From NCBI GenBank assembly GCA_024233215.1, contig JACKPW010000003.1, forward strand, positions 124,001-188,000: a DNA stretch of 64,000 nucleotides, read 5' to 3'. The notes beneath the pieces were generated by a model. It searched no databases and was not told the DNA's origin. It saw nothing but the letters and a program-made list of their open reading frames with translations. The translations under genes were made by a program, and so were the position numbers. Positions 51,762-63,833 of this stretch are shown piece after piece. The DNA is from Verrucomicrobiales bacterium. Lineage in GTDB: Bacteria > Verrucomicrobiota > Verrucomicrobiia > Limisphaerales > J093. Each line of letters opens with the position of its first letter. Within the stretch, counting starts at the first letter, position 1.

Positions 51762-54149
51762 TCAGGGGGAGCTGATCCGGTAGAAGCGCATCGGGTGCGC
51801 CGAGGTCTGCGGGTCGTTGAACTGGTACTCGCCCGGAGAAACCTCGGTCATGGTACCCAGCAAGGTCCACTTGGCCGGGTTGGACGGAAGGTCCGAAGCC
51901 CCCCAGACCGTGTAGCTGCCGCCTGGGGCAGCGGCGAGGCTGAACTGGAACTCGCCTTCGGAGAATGTGGCCGAGGGCACGAGCATCAGCGGTGTGCTCG
52001 CGCCGGCATTCGGATTAAAGAGCTCGGCGGTCAGGCCGTTCGACAGACCGCTGGGATCGGTGCTGCCACCGGCCACAAGGACGCGCCCATCCTCCATGAG
52101 CACCGATCGGGTTGCGGAATTCCGGGAACTCGTCATCGGCCCCAGTGTCGTCTCCCACGAGTCGGTGGCCGGGTTGTAGAGTTCCCCCACTCCGGGAAGC
52201 GGGTCCAGGCTCGTGTCCCCCACGATCAACACGCGTCCATCGTACAACCGGGTGGCATTGGCGGGCGTGATCCTGCTGGTGGCCGCTGCCGTGGACGTCC
52301 AGTCGCCGGTGGACGGATCGAAGAGGTCGCCCAACAGGGTGGCCCCGGTGAAATCGACAACCAGCACCCTGCCGTCGGCGATCAGGGTCGACACCGGCTC
52401 GCCGCGGGGCACGGGCATGTCACCGGTGGTCGACCAGGTTTCGGAGTCCGGATTGTAGAACTCGGCGCTGGCCAAGGGACCCGGCCGGCCGCCGGCCACC
52501 AGCACCTCCCCGTTGTCCAGGCGGACCGCGGTGTCATACCACCGTGCCGTGTTCAGCGAACCGGTCGGACTCCAGGTTCCGCTGTCGGGATCATACAACT
52601 CCGCGCTGGAGACGCTCACGCCGCCGCCGGCCACCAGCACCCGGCCGTCGTTCAGCAAGGTGGCGGTGTGGCGTTCGCGGGCGGTGGCCATGTGACCCGT
52701 TGCGGTCCAGGCGCCGGTGGCGGGATCGTAAAGCTCGGCAGTGTCCAGCACCCCGCCGTTGATGCCACCCTCGTTGTTATGGCCACCCGTGACCAGGACC
52801 TTGCCGTTCGACAGCAGCGTCGCCATGTGATGCTCGCGCGGTTGGGTCATGTCCCCGGTTTGAATCCACGAACCCGATGCCGTGGAGTAGAGCTCGGCGC
52901 CGGCCAGCACGCCTTCCTTCCCCGAACCGCCGGCGATCAGAACCCGGCCGTCCGCCAACCGCGTCAACGTGAAGCCGCTGATTCGTCCGATCCTTAGCGA
53001 ACCGGTGGGTTCCCACGCGGTGTCCGGACGGTAAACCTCGGCGCTCGGCCCGCTGAACCCCTGACCTCCCGCCAGCAGCACCTGGCCGTCGGACAACCGG
53101 GTCGCTGTTTGACCGGACAGTCCGGTGAGCAGCGAACCGGCGACTACCCACTCACCGATGGCTGGGTTGTAGATCTCGGCGAGAATGTTGGCGGACCCAT
53201 TGCCGCCGGTCACCAGGACCTCCCCGTCGGCGAGCAAGGTGGCCGCGCCGTTGTCGCGCCAGTTCAGCATGGAACCGGTGGCCGTCCAGGTGCCCGTGGC
53301 CGGATCGTAGAGTTCCGCCGTGGTATCGCCTGAGACCGTGCTGCTGGTGGCCTGTGAATTGGCCACGACCAGCACCCGGCCATCCGGCAATCGCGTGGCC
53401 AGGTGCCCCACCCGATTGGTGGTCATGGACCCGGTGGCGCTCCAGTCACCCGTGGCCGGATCATAAAGCTCGGCCGTGGCGCTCGGTCCCGTGGTGAACG
53501 TGCCGCTGGTGACATCCCCCCCCGCCACCAGCACCAGGCCGTTGGTCAGGACCGTGGCCGTGTGTGCCTGGCGGTTGGTCGTCATGCTGCCGGTGAGCGA
53601 CCACCCGCCCGTCAAGGGGTCGAAGAGTTCCGCGGCCCCCTGTTGGTTGTAGGTACCACCCGCCACCAGCACTGTTCCGTTCGCCAGCAGCGAGGCAGTA
53701 TGGGATCGGCGCGCCACGTTCATGTTGCCGGTGGGGGACCAGGTGCCGGCGGCGGGATCGTACAACTCCGCGGTGGGCTCGGTGCCGAAATAGGGCACGA
53801 CGAAGTTGGTGCTGGTGCCACCCGCCACGAGCACCCGACCGTCCGGCAGAAGGGTTGCGGTGTGGTTCAGGCGGGGCAGCCCCAGGGACCCGGTGGGTTG
53901 CCAGGACCGTGTCGTGGGGTTGTACAACTCCGCCGTGGCTGTTCCCTGAAACGTGCTGCTGTCGCGCCCGCCGACCACGAGAACCTGACCATCCGCAAGC
54001 CGCGTGGCCGTTCCACCGGACCGCGGATGGATCATGGCGCCTGTTTCAAAGAAGGCTCCAGCCCGGGTGACGGGAGCATACAGGAGGCCGAAAGACAGGC
54101 AGGCAAACGCCAGCCCACGAGGACACAGACTTCCAAGGTGGTTTTTCAT
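51762..54149 (-). CDS. Secreted Kelch-repeat protein, about 14 repeats
   Basis: 795 residues with signal MKNHLGSLCPRGLAFACLSF ending near TRAGA. About 14 Kelch repeats of some 45-55 residues follow the pattern R-x-x-H-x-A-T-x-L-x-D-G-x-V-L-V-A-G-G ... A-E-L-Y-[DN]-P-x-[TS]-x-x-W-x-x-T-G, compatible with two seven-bladed propellers in one chain. The final 75 residues (ATFSEGEFQFSL...W...RFYRISSP) match the tails of three other secreted proteins here. Extracellular binding or architectural function is likely. The ATG is placed by the signal peptide. Confidence 0.85.
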   Translation of the reverse strand: MKNHLGSLCPRGLAFACLSFGLLYAPVTRAGAFFETGAMIHPRSGGTATRLADGQVLVVGGRDSSTFQGTATAELYNPTTRSWQPTGSLGLPRLNHTATLLPDGRVLVAGGTSTNFVVPYFGTEPTAELYDPAAGTWSPTGNMNVARRSHTASLLANGTVLVAGGTYNQQGAAELFDPLTGGWSLTGSMTTNRQAHTATVLTNGLVLVAGGDVTSGTFTTGPSATAELYDPATGDWSATGSMTTNRVGHLATRLPDGRVLVVANSQATSSTVSGDTTAELYDPATGTWTATGSMLNWRDNGAATLLADGEVLVTGGNGSANILAEIYNPAIGEWVVAGSLLTGLSGQTATRLSDGQVLLAGGQGFSGPSAEVYRPDTAWEPTGSLRIGRISGFTLTRLADGRVLIAGGSGKEGVLAGAELYSTASGSWIQTGDMTQPREHHMATLLSNGKVLVTGGHNNEGGINGGVLDTAELYDPATGAWTATGHMATARERHTATLLNDGRVLVAGGGVSVSSAELYDPDSGTWSPTGSLNTARWYDTAVRLDNGEVLVAGGRPGPLASAEFYNPDSETWSTTGDMPVPRGEPVSTLIADGRVLVVDFTGATLLGDLFDPSTGDWTSTAAATSRITPANATRLYDGRVLIVGDTSLDPLPGVGELYNPATDSWETTLGPMTSSRNSATRSVLMEDGRVLVAGGSTDPSGLSNGLTAELFNPNAGASTPLMLVPSATFSEGEFQFSLAAAPGGSYTVWGASDLPSNPAKWTLLGTMTEVSPGEYQFNDPQTSAHPMRFYRISSP

Positions 54150-54500
54150 GGTCCAAGCACGACAAAGCAACGGTTGAAGCGATGACTCGACCGCGGTGCG
54201 TGCCTCCTTGGCGGCCGGCACGCCTGGGGAAGACCGCCGACCCGGGAGGCGCTTTCCATCCTCCTGCACCGACCGTCGTCCGAAGTGGGTCCCGCAGTCA
54301 CACTGCTAATGCGACAGTTCAGCTGTCGTTGTGTTCAAAGCGAATCGGCCCAAGCGCAGATTCCCCATCCGCAGGCATCACGCCTTCACCCTTCCAATGC
54401 GGGATTCCGCGGAAGGAGCTCCCGACAAACGCGAGGCAGTGGGGCCGGCGGGAGGTGGTTTCTTCCAAGGATTTCGCGCGGGAGGTGTCGGTGAGTTCGA
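54150..54500. other. Divergent intergenic region, Kelch gene and small exported gene
   Basis: No gene is seen. A hairpin CGACAG-TTCAG-CTGTCG lies at 54312-54328. It presumably carries the promoters of both divergent genes, but no strong -10/-35 pair stands out. Confidence 0.35.
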
Positions 54501-54938
54501 ATGAAGACACGATGCGCAGTCTGGAGCCTGCTGGGATTTCTGGCCACCGCCCTGCCCTGCTCCGCCATGATCTCGGTGGGGAACCTCAACAAGGAGGAGG
54601 CCCGGGACCTCGGGATCGTAATGAAGCAGCGACCCAACGGGGATGCCGGCATCAAGGTCTGGCTGGAATTCAAGAAGGTCGGTTTTCTTGAACACTTCAC
54701 CTACGCCGAATTGCGGGTGAAGGACGCCCAAGGAAAGCACCGGTTGTCGGCGAGGCTGCAACCCAATCCGGTGGTTCATGGCCAGGACAACGACCTCGTG
54801 TCCGTGGCCTTCTCCGCCGTCCCGGCCGAACTGCCGCATTGCGCCTTCATGATCGTGGCCTACGGAAGCAGCCGCGGCGACGTGGGCTACGTGCTGGAGG
54901 TAAAGGACTTCCTCAACCTCCCCCGCGCCGGTCCGTGA
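54501..54938 (+). CDS. Small exported hypothetical protein
   Basis: 145 residues with signal peptide MKTRCAVWSLLGFLATALPC (cleavage near CSA). The mature part alternates short strands and ends YGSSRGDVGYVLEVKDFLNL. No lipobox in the right place (LPCSA would need Ala/Gly before Cys) and no family recognised. Periplasmic or secreted. It stands between the Kelch gene and glnE with a 199-base gap before glnE. Confidence 0.6.
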   Translation: MKTRCAVWSLLGFLATALPCSAMISVGNLNKEEARDLGIVMKQRPNGDAGIKVWLEFKKVGFLEHFTYAELRVKDAQGKHRLSARLQPNPVVHGQDNDLVSVAFSAVPAELPHCAFMIVAYGSSRGDVGYVLEVKDFLNLPRAGP

Positions 54939-55137
54939 ATCCGACCCACGCAACCGGAGGTTCGGCGGCTGGCGGCGGCTCCGATCTCCGCGGAACACCA
55001 CCTCCTACGAGGCCGGACGCCCCGCGCGCGAGGTATGCAAGCCGGTCAGGGAAGGTCGGAGACGGAGCCTGATACCCCCTCGTCCGCCAGGGCGGTTTTG
55101 CTTTGGTGGCGAATTGGCTCCGGTTACTAATTCCCGC

Positions 55138-58137
55138 GTGCAAGCGAGCGTCTGGCAGAAAGCCTTGAACCAATGTGCGGATCGCGACTGGGCCGAGCGG
55201 CATCTGGCCTTGTTGACAGAGGCCGGGTTGGAGGAGGCACTGGCCGCGGTCACGCCGGAACAGGCCCGGGTGTTGACCGCCCTGTTCAGCGGGTCGCAAG
55301 CCCTGAGTGAAGGTCTGGCAGCGCATCCGGAGTGGTTGGGACTGTTGTTGGACGTGGAAGGCCTGCGGTTTCCGCGCACCGACCAGGGCATGCGCCGGGA
55401 GGTCAGCACCCTGCTCAACCCGTTGGTTGAGCAACAGGACCACGCGGGGGCGCTGGGCCGTCTGCGAACCTTCAAGGCCCGGGAGATGCTTCGCATAGGC
55501 GCCCGGGACCTCGCCGGCCTGGCGAAGGTGGATGAACTGACCCGTGAGCTTTCCGATGTGGCGGACGTGTGCCTGGACTGGGTGCATCGCATCTGCCGGG
55601 CGCGGCTGACCGGACGCCACGGCCGGCCCTATCACCAGGACCCGGAAGGAAACTGGCGGGAAACCCCGTTTTGCGTCCTGGGACTGGGCAAGCTCGGGGG
55701 GCAGGAACTGAACTACAGTTCGGACGTGGACGTGATGTTCGTCTACGACGAGGAGGGCTTTGTCTTCCGGGATCCGCCCACCTCCCGCACGAAACCCGGC
55801 CAGGGCATGGCGAGCCATGATTTCTTCCGGCGGCTCTGCGAGGCGTTCATCGAGGAGGTGCGGCAACCGGCCGCCGAGGGACAGTTGTTCCGCATCGATC
55901 TGCGCTTGCGGCCAGAAGGGCCCGCCGGGCCGCTGGCACGTTCCCTGTCCAGCTACGAGGCCTACTATGCCCAGTACGGCCAGACCTGGGAACGGATGAT
56001 GCTGATCAAGGCCCGCGGCGTGGCGGGCGACCGCACTCTGGCAGGCGAATTCCTTGAACTGGTGCAGCCGTTTCGCCATCCGCGCTCGGTCAGTCCGCGC
56101 TTCGTGCAGGAGATCGCCGCAATGAAGGAACGGACGGAGACCGAGGTCGTCCGGACCGGCGGCATCCATCGCGATGTGAAGCGGGGCCGGGGCGGCATTC
56201 GCGAGATCGAGTTCATCGCGCAAACGCTGCAACTGCTGCACGCGGGGCGGGAACCTTTCCTGGCGGACCCGCAGACCGTTCCAGCTCTCTCGAAACTGGC
56301 ACGCTACAACCTGCTGGGAAGCGAGGAAGTGAATGACCTGACGGCAGCGTACGAGTTCCTCCGCGCCGTGGAACACCGCCTGCAGATGGAGCACAACCGG
56401 CAGACCCACAGTCTGCCCGAGGACCCCTCGGCGCTCGCGCGCCTGGCACGCCTGATGGGCTTCAGCCGCCTGCGCGATTTTGAGGCCCAGTTGAATTGTC
56501 ATCGCCGGCTCGTGCGCGGGATGTATGAACGCTTCGTACCGGGCGGCTCCCAGACCGGTCGCGAGGTGCCGCGCTTCGAGGGCAACGAAGATCGCTGGCG
56601 GGAACTGCTGGCCGAACGCGGCTTCCGGGATCCGGAGAAGGCACTGCGCCTGGCACGCGGGTTCGTGCACGGTCCGGGGTTCGCGCTGGTGACCACCCGC
56701 ACCGAGGAACTCGGCCGGAACCTCATGGGACGATTCCTGGAACTCTGCCCCCGGGCGGCCGACCTGGAGATGCTCCGTCAGCGCAGCGGAGCGGGCGGGG
56801 ATCCGAAGGCCCGCTGGTTGTCCGACCCCGATCGCGTACTGGCCCGGCTCGACTCGTTCGTCACCGCCTACGGCGCACGGTCGGTGCTGTTTGATTCCTG
56901 GGAATCGAACGCCTCGCTCTTCGAGTTGCTGCTCCTGCTCTTCGACCGTTCCGAATTCCTCGCGGAGGCCGCGCTGCGCGAAATCGACCTCGTGGACGCC
57001 CTGGAACAAAGCGGCCGGCTTCGCATTTCCAAGACCGTGGAGCAGACGCTGGAGGATCTCCGTTTCGGGCGCGACGACCCTGACCAACACCTCTGGCTCC
57101 GAAAGTACCACCAGGCGGAGTTCATGCGCATTGGGCTGCGGGACATTCTCGGCCTGGCCGACTTCGAACAGAACCTCGCCGAGCTATCGGCGCTGGCGGA
57201 GGCCTGCCTGCGGTATGCGCTTGAGGTGGTGTTGCGTCGTCGGCGCTACAAGCACGTCCCGCTCGCCATCATCGGGCTCGGCAAACTGGGCGGGAGTGAA
57301 CTCAATTACGGTTCCGACCTGGATATCGTCTTCGTCGCCGAAGACCGCGTCCGGGACCTCTCCCGACTGCAGGGAATCGCCACGGATGTGATGGACCTGA
57401 TCGGGGCACGGACCGAGATGGGAACCGTGTTTGAAGTCGATGCCCGGCTCCGGCCCGACGGGGAGAAGGGGCTGCTCGTCAACAACCTCTCGGCCTTCGG
57501 CGACTACTACCGCCGACGCGCGTGGCTGTGGGAAATCCAGGCCATGGCGCGCGCCCGGCCGGTGGCGGGCAACGAGGAACTCGGCAGCGCGTTCATGCAA
57601 CTCGTCGCGGAACTGGCGGACTTTCGCACGCCCGATGCCGGGAAGGTCGCTGCGCAGGAAGCCGAGTGGCGCCAGGAGGTCGCCCACATGCGGCGCCGGA
57701 TCGAGAAGGAACGGGTGAAGCCGGGGCGCGAGGCCCTGGCCATCAAGACCGGGGCCGGCGGGTTGATCGACGCCGAGTTCCTGGCCCAAACAGTCTGTCT
57801 CGAAAAGGGCTGGCTGGAACCGAACACCCGCCGGGCGCTGGAGCGGGCGCGGGATCATGGCGCCCTGCCAAAGGCCCAGGCCCGCGCGTTGATCGACAAC
57901 TACCGGAAGCTGCGTCGCATCGAGGGCATCCTGCGTCGCTGGAGTTACGAGGGTGAAACCGAGCTGCCCGGGGATCCGGCACCGCAATACCGCGTCGGTG
58001 TGCGTTGCGGCTTCGCCGGCCCGGAGGAACTGCTGGCGACGGTGGCGGATTACCGTTCAGCGATTCGCGAGGTCTATGCGACGTTCTTCGCGAAGGAACT
58101 GGAGGCCTTGGAACAACCGGCCGGGGCTCCGAGGTAG
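55138..58137 (+). CDS. glnE: Bifunctional glutamine synthetase adenylyltransferase/adenylyl-removing enzyme
   Basis: About 999 residues, normal for the family. Two homologous nucleotidyltransferase halves: the N-terminal adenylyl-removing domain with GLGKLGGQELNYSSDVDVMF (about 181) and the C-terminal adenylylating domain with GLGKLGGSELNYGSDLDIVF (about 712); each has its Asp-x-Asp pair and a following helical GlnD-type domain. It switches glutamine synthetase off and on with nitrogen status. The GTG start at 55138 is preferred; a TTG at 55114 is possible. No PII or glnA gene is in the window. Confidence 0.95.
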   Translation: MQASVWQKALNQCADRDWAERHLALLTEAGLEEALAAVTPEQARVLTALFSGSQALSEGLAAHPEWLGLLLDVEGLRFPRTDQGMRREVSTLLNPLVEQQDHAGALGRLRTFKAREMLRIGARDLAGLAKVDELTRELSDVADVCLDWVHRICRARLTGRHGRPYHQDPEGNWRETPFCVLGLGKLGGQELNYSSDVDVMFVYDEEGFVFRDPPTSRTKPGQGMASHDFFRRLCEAFIEEVRQPAAEGQLFRIDLRLRPEGPAGPLARSLSSYEAYYAQYGQTWERMMLIKARGVAGDRTLAGEFLELVQPFRHPRSVSPRFVQEIAAMKERTETEVVRTGGIHRDVKRGRGGIREIEFIAQTLQLLHAGREPFLADPQTVPALSKLARYNLLGSEEVNDLTAAYEFLRAVEHRLQMEHNRQTHSLPEDPSALARLARLMGFSRLRDFEAQLNCHRRLVRGMYERFVPGGSQTGREVPRFEGNEDRWRELLAERGFRDPEKALRLARGFVHGPGFALVTTRTEELGRNLMGRFLELCPRAADLEMLRQRSGAGGDPKARWLSDPDRVLARLDSFVTAYGARSVLFDSWESNASLFELLLLLFDRSEFLAEAALREIDLVDALEQSGRLRISKTVEQTLEDLRFGRDDPDQHLWLRKYHQAEFMRIGLRDILGLADFEQNLAELSALAEACLRYALEVVLRRRRYKHVPLAIIGLGKLGGSELNYGSDLDIVFVAEDRVRDLSRLQGIATDVMDLIGARTEMGTVFEVDARLRPDGEKGLLVNNLSAFGDYYRRRAWLWEIQAMARARPVAGNEELGSAFMQLVAELADFRTPDAGKVAAQEAEWRQEVAHMRRRIEKERVKPGREALAIKTGAGGLIDAEFLAQTVCLEKGWLEPNTRRALERARDHGALPKAQARALIDNYRKLRRIEGILRRWSYEGETELPGDPAPQYRVGVRCGFAGPEELLATVADYRSAIREVYATFFAKELEALEQPAGAPR

Positions 58138-58168
58138 GGCCTCCTCCCATCGCAGCAAAAGGGTCCCT

Positions 58169-59398
58169 TCACGGAGCCACCCGCACGAGCCGCCCTTCAC
58201 CGGGCCGCAAGCGAATCTCCAATGGGACGGCCTGGGCGGGCGACCACTTGCCGGGAATGGCATCCAGAACCTGCAGTTTCCCGGGGCCAATGAGGCCGGC
58301 CGTGGCATGGGTCGTGTAGTCCAGATTCACCACACAGGCGTGAGTGGGCTGGTCCTGCGACATTCCAAAGCAGGTGAGCAGGAAACCGCGGAGCCGGTCC
58401 GTCGATTGGCTCGTATCGAGCCGGAACACGCCATCCGCCGGCAACGGCACGCATCCCTCCTCTCTCATCGCCGAATGATACGCGCCGAGCAATCGCAACG
58501 TCTGAAGCTCCCGGGCGATTCCCACGAACTCCCGGTTGGCCACCTTCAGTTCGTGAAACAACGGCGTCGGCGTGCCGTCCGGCAGGGCAATGCCACCCGT
58601 GTGACCCGGGTGGCAATACACATAGTAACTGATCCCCTGCGCCCCGTAGGCCGCGGAGGTATGGACCAGGTACCGCAGCTCGTCCGGCGTGGGGACGCGC
58701 ATCGACGGCGTCCAGGTGCAGGCCTGGACGATGTTGAGAAACGGAAGCCCCGCCTTTTCCGCCGCATCCTGAATGAGCGCGAGATTCAGGAAGTACTGGT
58801 CGTTGTCCCGTTTCACCGCGAACTGGTAGTGGTCGTAGCTGATGAGGTCGGGTTTGACCACTTCCACGAACTGACCCAGGTGATCGCGATAAGCCGTGAC
58901 CACGTCGCCCTGGGTGCCGAGTTGCTCGTTCGAGGCGTACGTCGGAAAGAGGTTGATGTAAGCCAGATGCGCCGGATCGCGCTCACGCAGATGGGCAACC
59001 AGCCTTCCCCACTTGGGAAATGCGGCAGCACTCGGTTCGTCGGTCAGGAAGAACGCATACAGCGCCGGGTGGTCTTTGACCCGGTCGATGAGCGAATCCA
59101 GTTGCTCGCGCTTCGCCGGGTCATCCAGGGAGGCGGGAGACAGCAGGCCGTTCTGCAACAGCGCACGCAGCCCATGCCTTCGCGCGATGTCCAAGTGCTC
59201 CTCGCGGCACCAGACCAGATTGAACCCGCCCTCGACCATCTGCTCCGCCACCGCGTCGGTCAGCGCCGGTCCCGCCCAGTAGGTGACGATGGGCGTATCG
59301 ACCTGCCAGGTCTTGCGTTCCGCGGATGGGGTCCCGGCAGCCCGGGACGAGGCCATTACGGAGGCGACCACCGCCAAGCTGAAAAGAAGGGTCTTCAT
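58169..59398 (-). CDS. Secreted TIM-barrel glycosidase-like protein
   Basis: 409 residues with signal MKTLLFSLAVVASVMASSRA. The body reads as a beta/alpha barrel: VTYWAGPALTDAVAEQMVEGGFNLVW, ALYAFFLTDEPSAAAFPKWG (a candidate acid in TDEP, about 120), LISYDHYQF, FLNIVQACTW, and GAQGISYYVY. The pattern recalls beta-galactosidase/GH42-like or DUF4434-like proteins but I cannot assign a family. A small beta domain follows at the C-terminus (LEIRLRPGEGRLVRVAP). Likely glycan turnover outside the cell. Confidence 0.65.
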   Translation of the reverse strand: MKTLLFSLAVVASVMASSRAAGTPSAERKTWQVDTPIVTYWAGPALTDAVAEQMVEGGFNLVWCREEHLDIARRHGLRALLQNGLLSPASLDDPAKREQLDSLIDRVKDHPALYAFFLTDEPSAAAFPKWGRLVAHLRERDPAHLAYINLFPTYASNEQLGTQGDVVTAYRDHLGQFVEVVKPDLISYDHYQFAVKRDNDQYFLNLALIQDAAEKAGLPFLNIVQACTWTPSMRVPTPDELRYLVHTSAAYGAQGISYYVYCHPGHTGGIALPDGTPTPLFHELKVANREFVGIARELQTLRLLGAYHSAMREEGCVPLPADGVFRLDTSQSTDRLRGFLLTCFGMSQDQPTHACVVNLDYTTHATAGLIGPGKLQVLDAIPGKWSPAQAVPLEIRLRPGEGRLVRVAP

Positions 59399-59411
59399 GA
59401 CGCCACCTGCT

Positions 59412-59735
59412 CTAATCGGACGGGCCGCGGCCGTCCAGCACTTTGGCGCCCGGAACCGGCGAGCCGCAGGATGGTGTTCCCGGAGAAGCCACTAGCCGTA
59501 GCCGTGAAGGCAAGGTCGGCCCAAGAGTGGACTGACCACAGGCGCGAATGGTGTTTACCTCCTCGGCTCCCGGCTCGCGAAGGTAGTGTGCAAGGATTGC
59601 GGAGGTGTCGAGGAGGTGGGCGATCACAGGCTTTGCTCTCGAGAATCGTCGTCCAGAGCGCGTTCGTGAATGCCCGAGCTGGCCCAACAAGTGATTCAGG
59701 TTGTCGGGGACGTCGTGATCGAAGAGGAACCTCAT
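59412..59735 (-). pseudogene. Chimeric remnant of DUF5615 toxin and PIN-domain toxin
   Basis: A 107-codon ORF that begins like an intact PIN-like DUF5615 toxin (MRFLFDHDVPDNLNHLLGQL) but loses it after about 22 residues. It then contains VIAHLLDTSAILAHYLREPG, the N-terminus of a VapC/PIN ribonuclease with its own GTG start, which also stops after about 25 residues. The remainder (RACGQSTLGPT...) matches neither. In another frame the junction carries ALDDDSREQSL then a stop touching the GTG, as at an antitoxin end. The acidic catalytic set is incomplete, so I call it dead. Start overlaps the DUF433 stop (ATGA). Confidence 0.6.
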
Positions 59736-59992
59736 CCACCGTCTTCAGCCATCTGCCGGGCCACCAGCACGTCGATCTCGCCGCGGTGGTCCTCATAGTA
59801 GGCGAGGCACTCATAGATTTGCGCGCGGGTGAGGTCTGGAAAGCAGCTGGCGGCGACCGTATCCACGGTTTCGCCGTTCTGGAGCAGCCCGACCACGTCA
59901 TGGACGCCAATGCGCGTGCCGGCAACGATTGGAGCCCCCGACCGTATTCCGGGGATTCGCGTGATGTAGCGGTATGCGACGTCGGACGTCAT
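59732..59992 (-). CDS. DUF433-family antitoxin
   Basis: An 86-residue protein matching the short DUF433 family: ITRIPGIRSGAPIVAGTRIGVHDVVGLL, then FPDLTRAQIYECLAYYEDHRGEID. These normally sit just before a DUF5615 toxin and are thought to be its antitoxin. Here the antitoxin is intact while its partner is truncated, so it is an orphan remnant or a decoy. It lies 73 bases after the clpB stop, on the same strand. Confidence 0.8.
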   Translation of the reverse strand: MTSDVAYRYITRIPGIRSGAPIVAGTRIGVHDVVGLLQNGETVDTVAASCFPDLTRAQIYECLAYYEDHRGEIDVLVARQMAEDGG

Positions 59993-60065
59993 GGATGTCT
60001 TCTACGCTTCAGCGGAATGAAAGCCGACCTGAAACGCCGTGCCGAGGCTGGCCGGAAGCGCGGTC

Positions 60066-62714
<2,649 letters not shown>

Positions 62715-63169
62715 TTGCCTTCCTCTCTCCCGTTTGCTCCTCCGAACCCAACCTCCCGTCAGGCCACTCGGTCAGGACCGGACAACTCTTGAGAGCACAA
62801 GCCATACCAAACGACGACATTGATGCTAAGTAACCTATCAAGAATGTATTGTGAACGATGGAACCAGAGACAAACTGAGACAAGGCAGCAGAACGTGAGG
62901 TGGTGATGGACGGTGATGTGGGTCAATATGGCGCTTTCTGCCACCAGCGATGTCCGGGTGAGCCGGAACTATGCTGTCCAACGGGGAGCGCGCGCGGCTC
63001 GCGTGCCGTGGCCGGCGGCCCGCCGGGCACATCCGTGACGTTTCCAGGCCTGTCACCATTCGGTCACAATCAGGTCTGCCCGGGGGATCAGTGAGCGAGC
63101 CGCCGACTGGAGCAGCCGGGCTGGCCCTGCTCCCCGGGTGTGCTGCAGGCCTACGGTAGCGGGTGGATC
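62715..63169. other. Intergenic region between clpB and maf
   Basis: No gene is seen. It contains the clpB leader with an AT-rich block about 110 bases upstream of the ATG (TTCACA and TACTTA, 17-base spacer, minus strand; a weak promoter candidate), and a family 3 repeat at 62983-63030. No CIRCE element is seen. Confidence 0.45.
62983..63030 (-). repeat. Family 3 palindromic repeat, intergenic copy
   Basis: On the plus strand GGGGAGCGCGCGCGGC and TCGCGTGC are followed by a palindrome GTGGCCGGCGG-C-CCGCCGGGCAC with one mismatch. On the minus strand the order is stem, GCACGCG-type stem, GCTCCCC, as in the clpB copy. Confidence 0.7.
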
Positions 63170-63787
63170 TCAATCCCGGAAGAGGCCGGGCCAGCCGGCC
63201 TTCAGCTCCTCCTCCAGCATTTCCAGGGGGAGACCGACGATGTTCGAGAAGGAGCCGTGGGTCCCGGCAACGATGTCCTCGCCGTGCTCCTGGATGGCAT
63301 AGGCCCCCGCCTTGTCCAATGGATCGATCTTGTTGTGATAGGCCTGGATCTGCGACGGGTTCAGCGGACGGAATGTGACATCGGTGGCGTCGTAGAAGAG
63401 GCGTTCGCGGTGGGAGCGCAGCTCCACGAGGCAAACCGCGGTGATGACTTCGTGGGTGCGGCCCTGCAGCACTTCCAACATCTCGCGGGCCTCGCTCGAG
63501 TCGCGTGGCTTGCCCAGGAGCAGGGTTCCGAGGCACACCACGGTGTCGGCTCCCAACACCAGGGCATCGGGCACGGACTTGGCAACCGTCCTCGCCTTGC
63601 GGTGGGCGTTCAGCATGGCGGTTTCGCGTCCGGTGAGCCCGGTACCGTCGGCTTCCCGAACGGTGGCGGGCACGGTGGTGAACGGAATGAGGAGCTTGCG
63701 CAGGAGCACACTGCGTCGCGGGGAAGCCGACGCCAGGATCAATCGCGGGGCATCGGGCGGGTCCGTCAGGAGGTGGCTCGGCTGCAT
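63170..63787 (-). CDS. maf: Maf-family nucleotide pyrophosphatase
   Basis: A 205-residue Maf/ASMTL-type enzyme that hydrolyses non-canonical or modified nucleoside triphosphates. Signatures: LILASASPRRSVLL at the N-terminus, GADTVVCLGTLLLGKPRD, LQGRTHEVITAVCL, and the KAGAYAIQEHGEDIV metal/nucleotide segment with GSFSNIVGLPLEML. Complete. The start MQPSHLL is preferred; the frame is open 16 codons further. It lies downstream of rpsI on the same strand, separated by a strong terminator. Confidence 0.92.
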   Translation of the reverse strand: MQPSHLLTDPPDAPRLILASASPRRSVLLRKLLIPFTTVPATVREADGTGLTGRETAMLNAHRKARTVAKSVPDALVLGADTVVCLGTLLLGKPRDSSEAREMLEVLQGRTHEVITAVCLVELRSHRERLFYDATDVTFRPLNPSQIQAYHNKIDPLDKAGAYAIQEHGEDIVAGTHGSFSNIVGLPLEMLEEELKAGWPGLFRD

Positions 63788-63833
63788 GGCCTGACACCCT
63801 ACGCGGAAGCGGCTCCCGGGGTCGAGGCGGTTC

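Noticed and set aside
62838..63797. 319-codon minus-strand ORF overlapping maf
   Set aside because: Frame-shifted shadow of maf rich in Arg/His/Pro; the maf frame has all family signatures.
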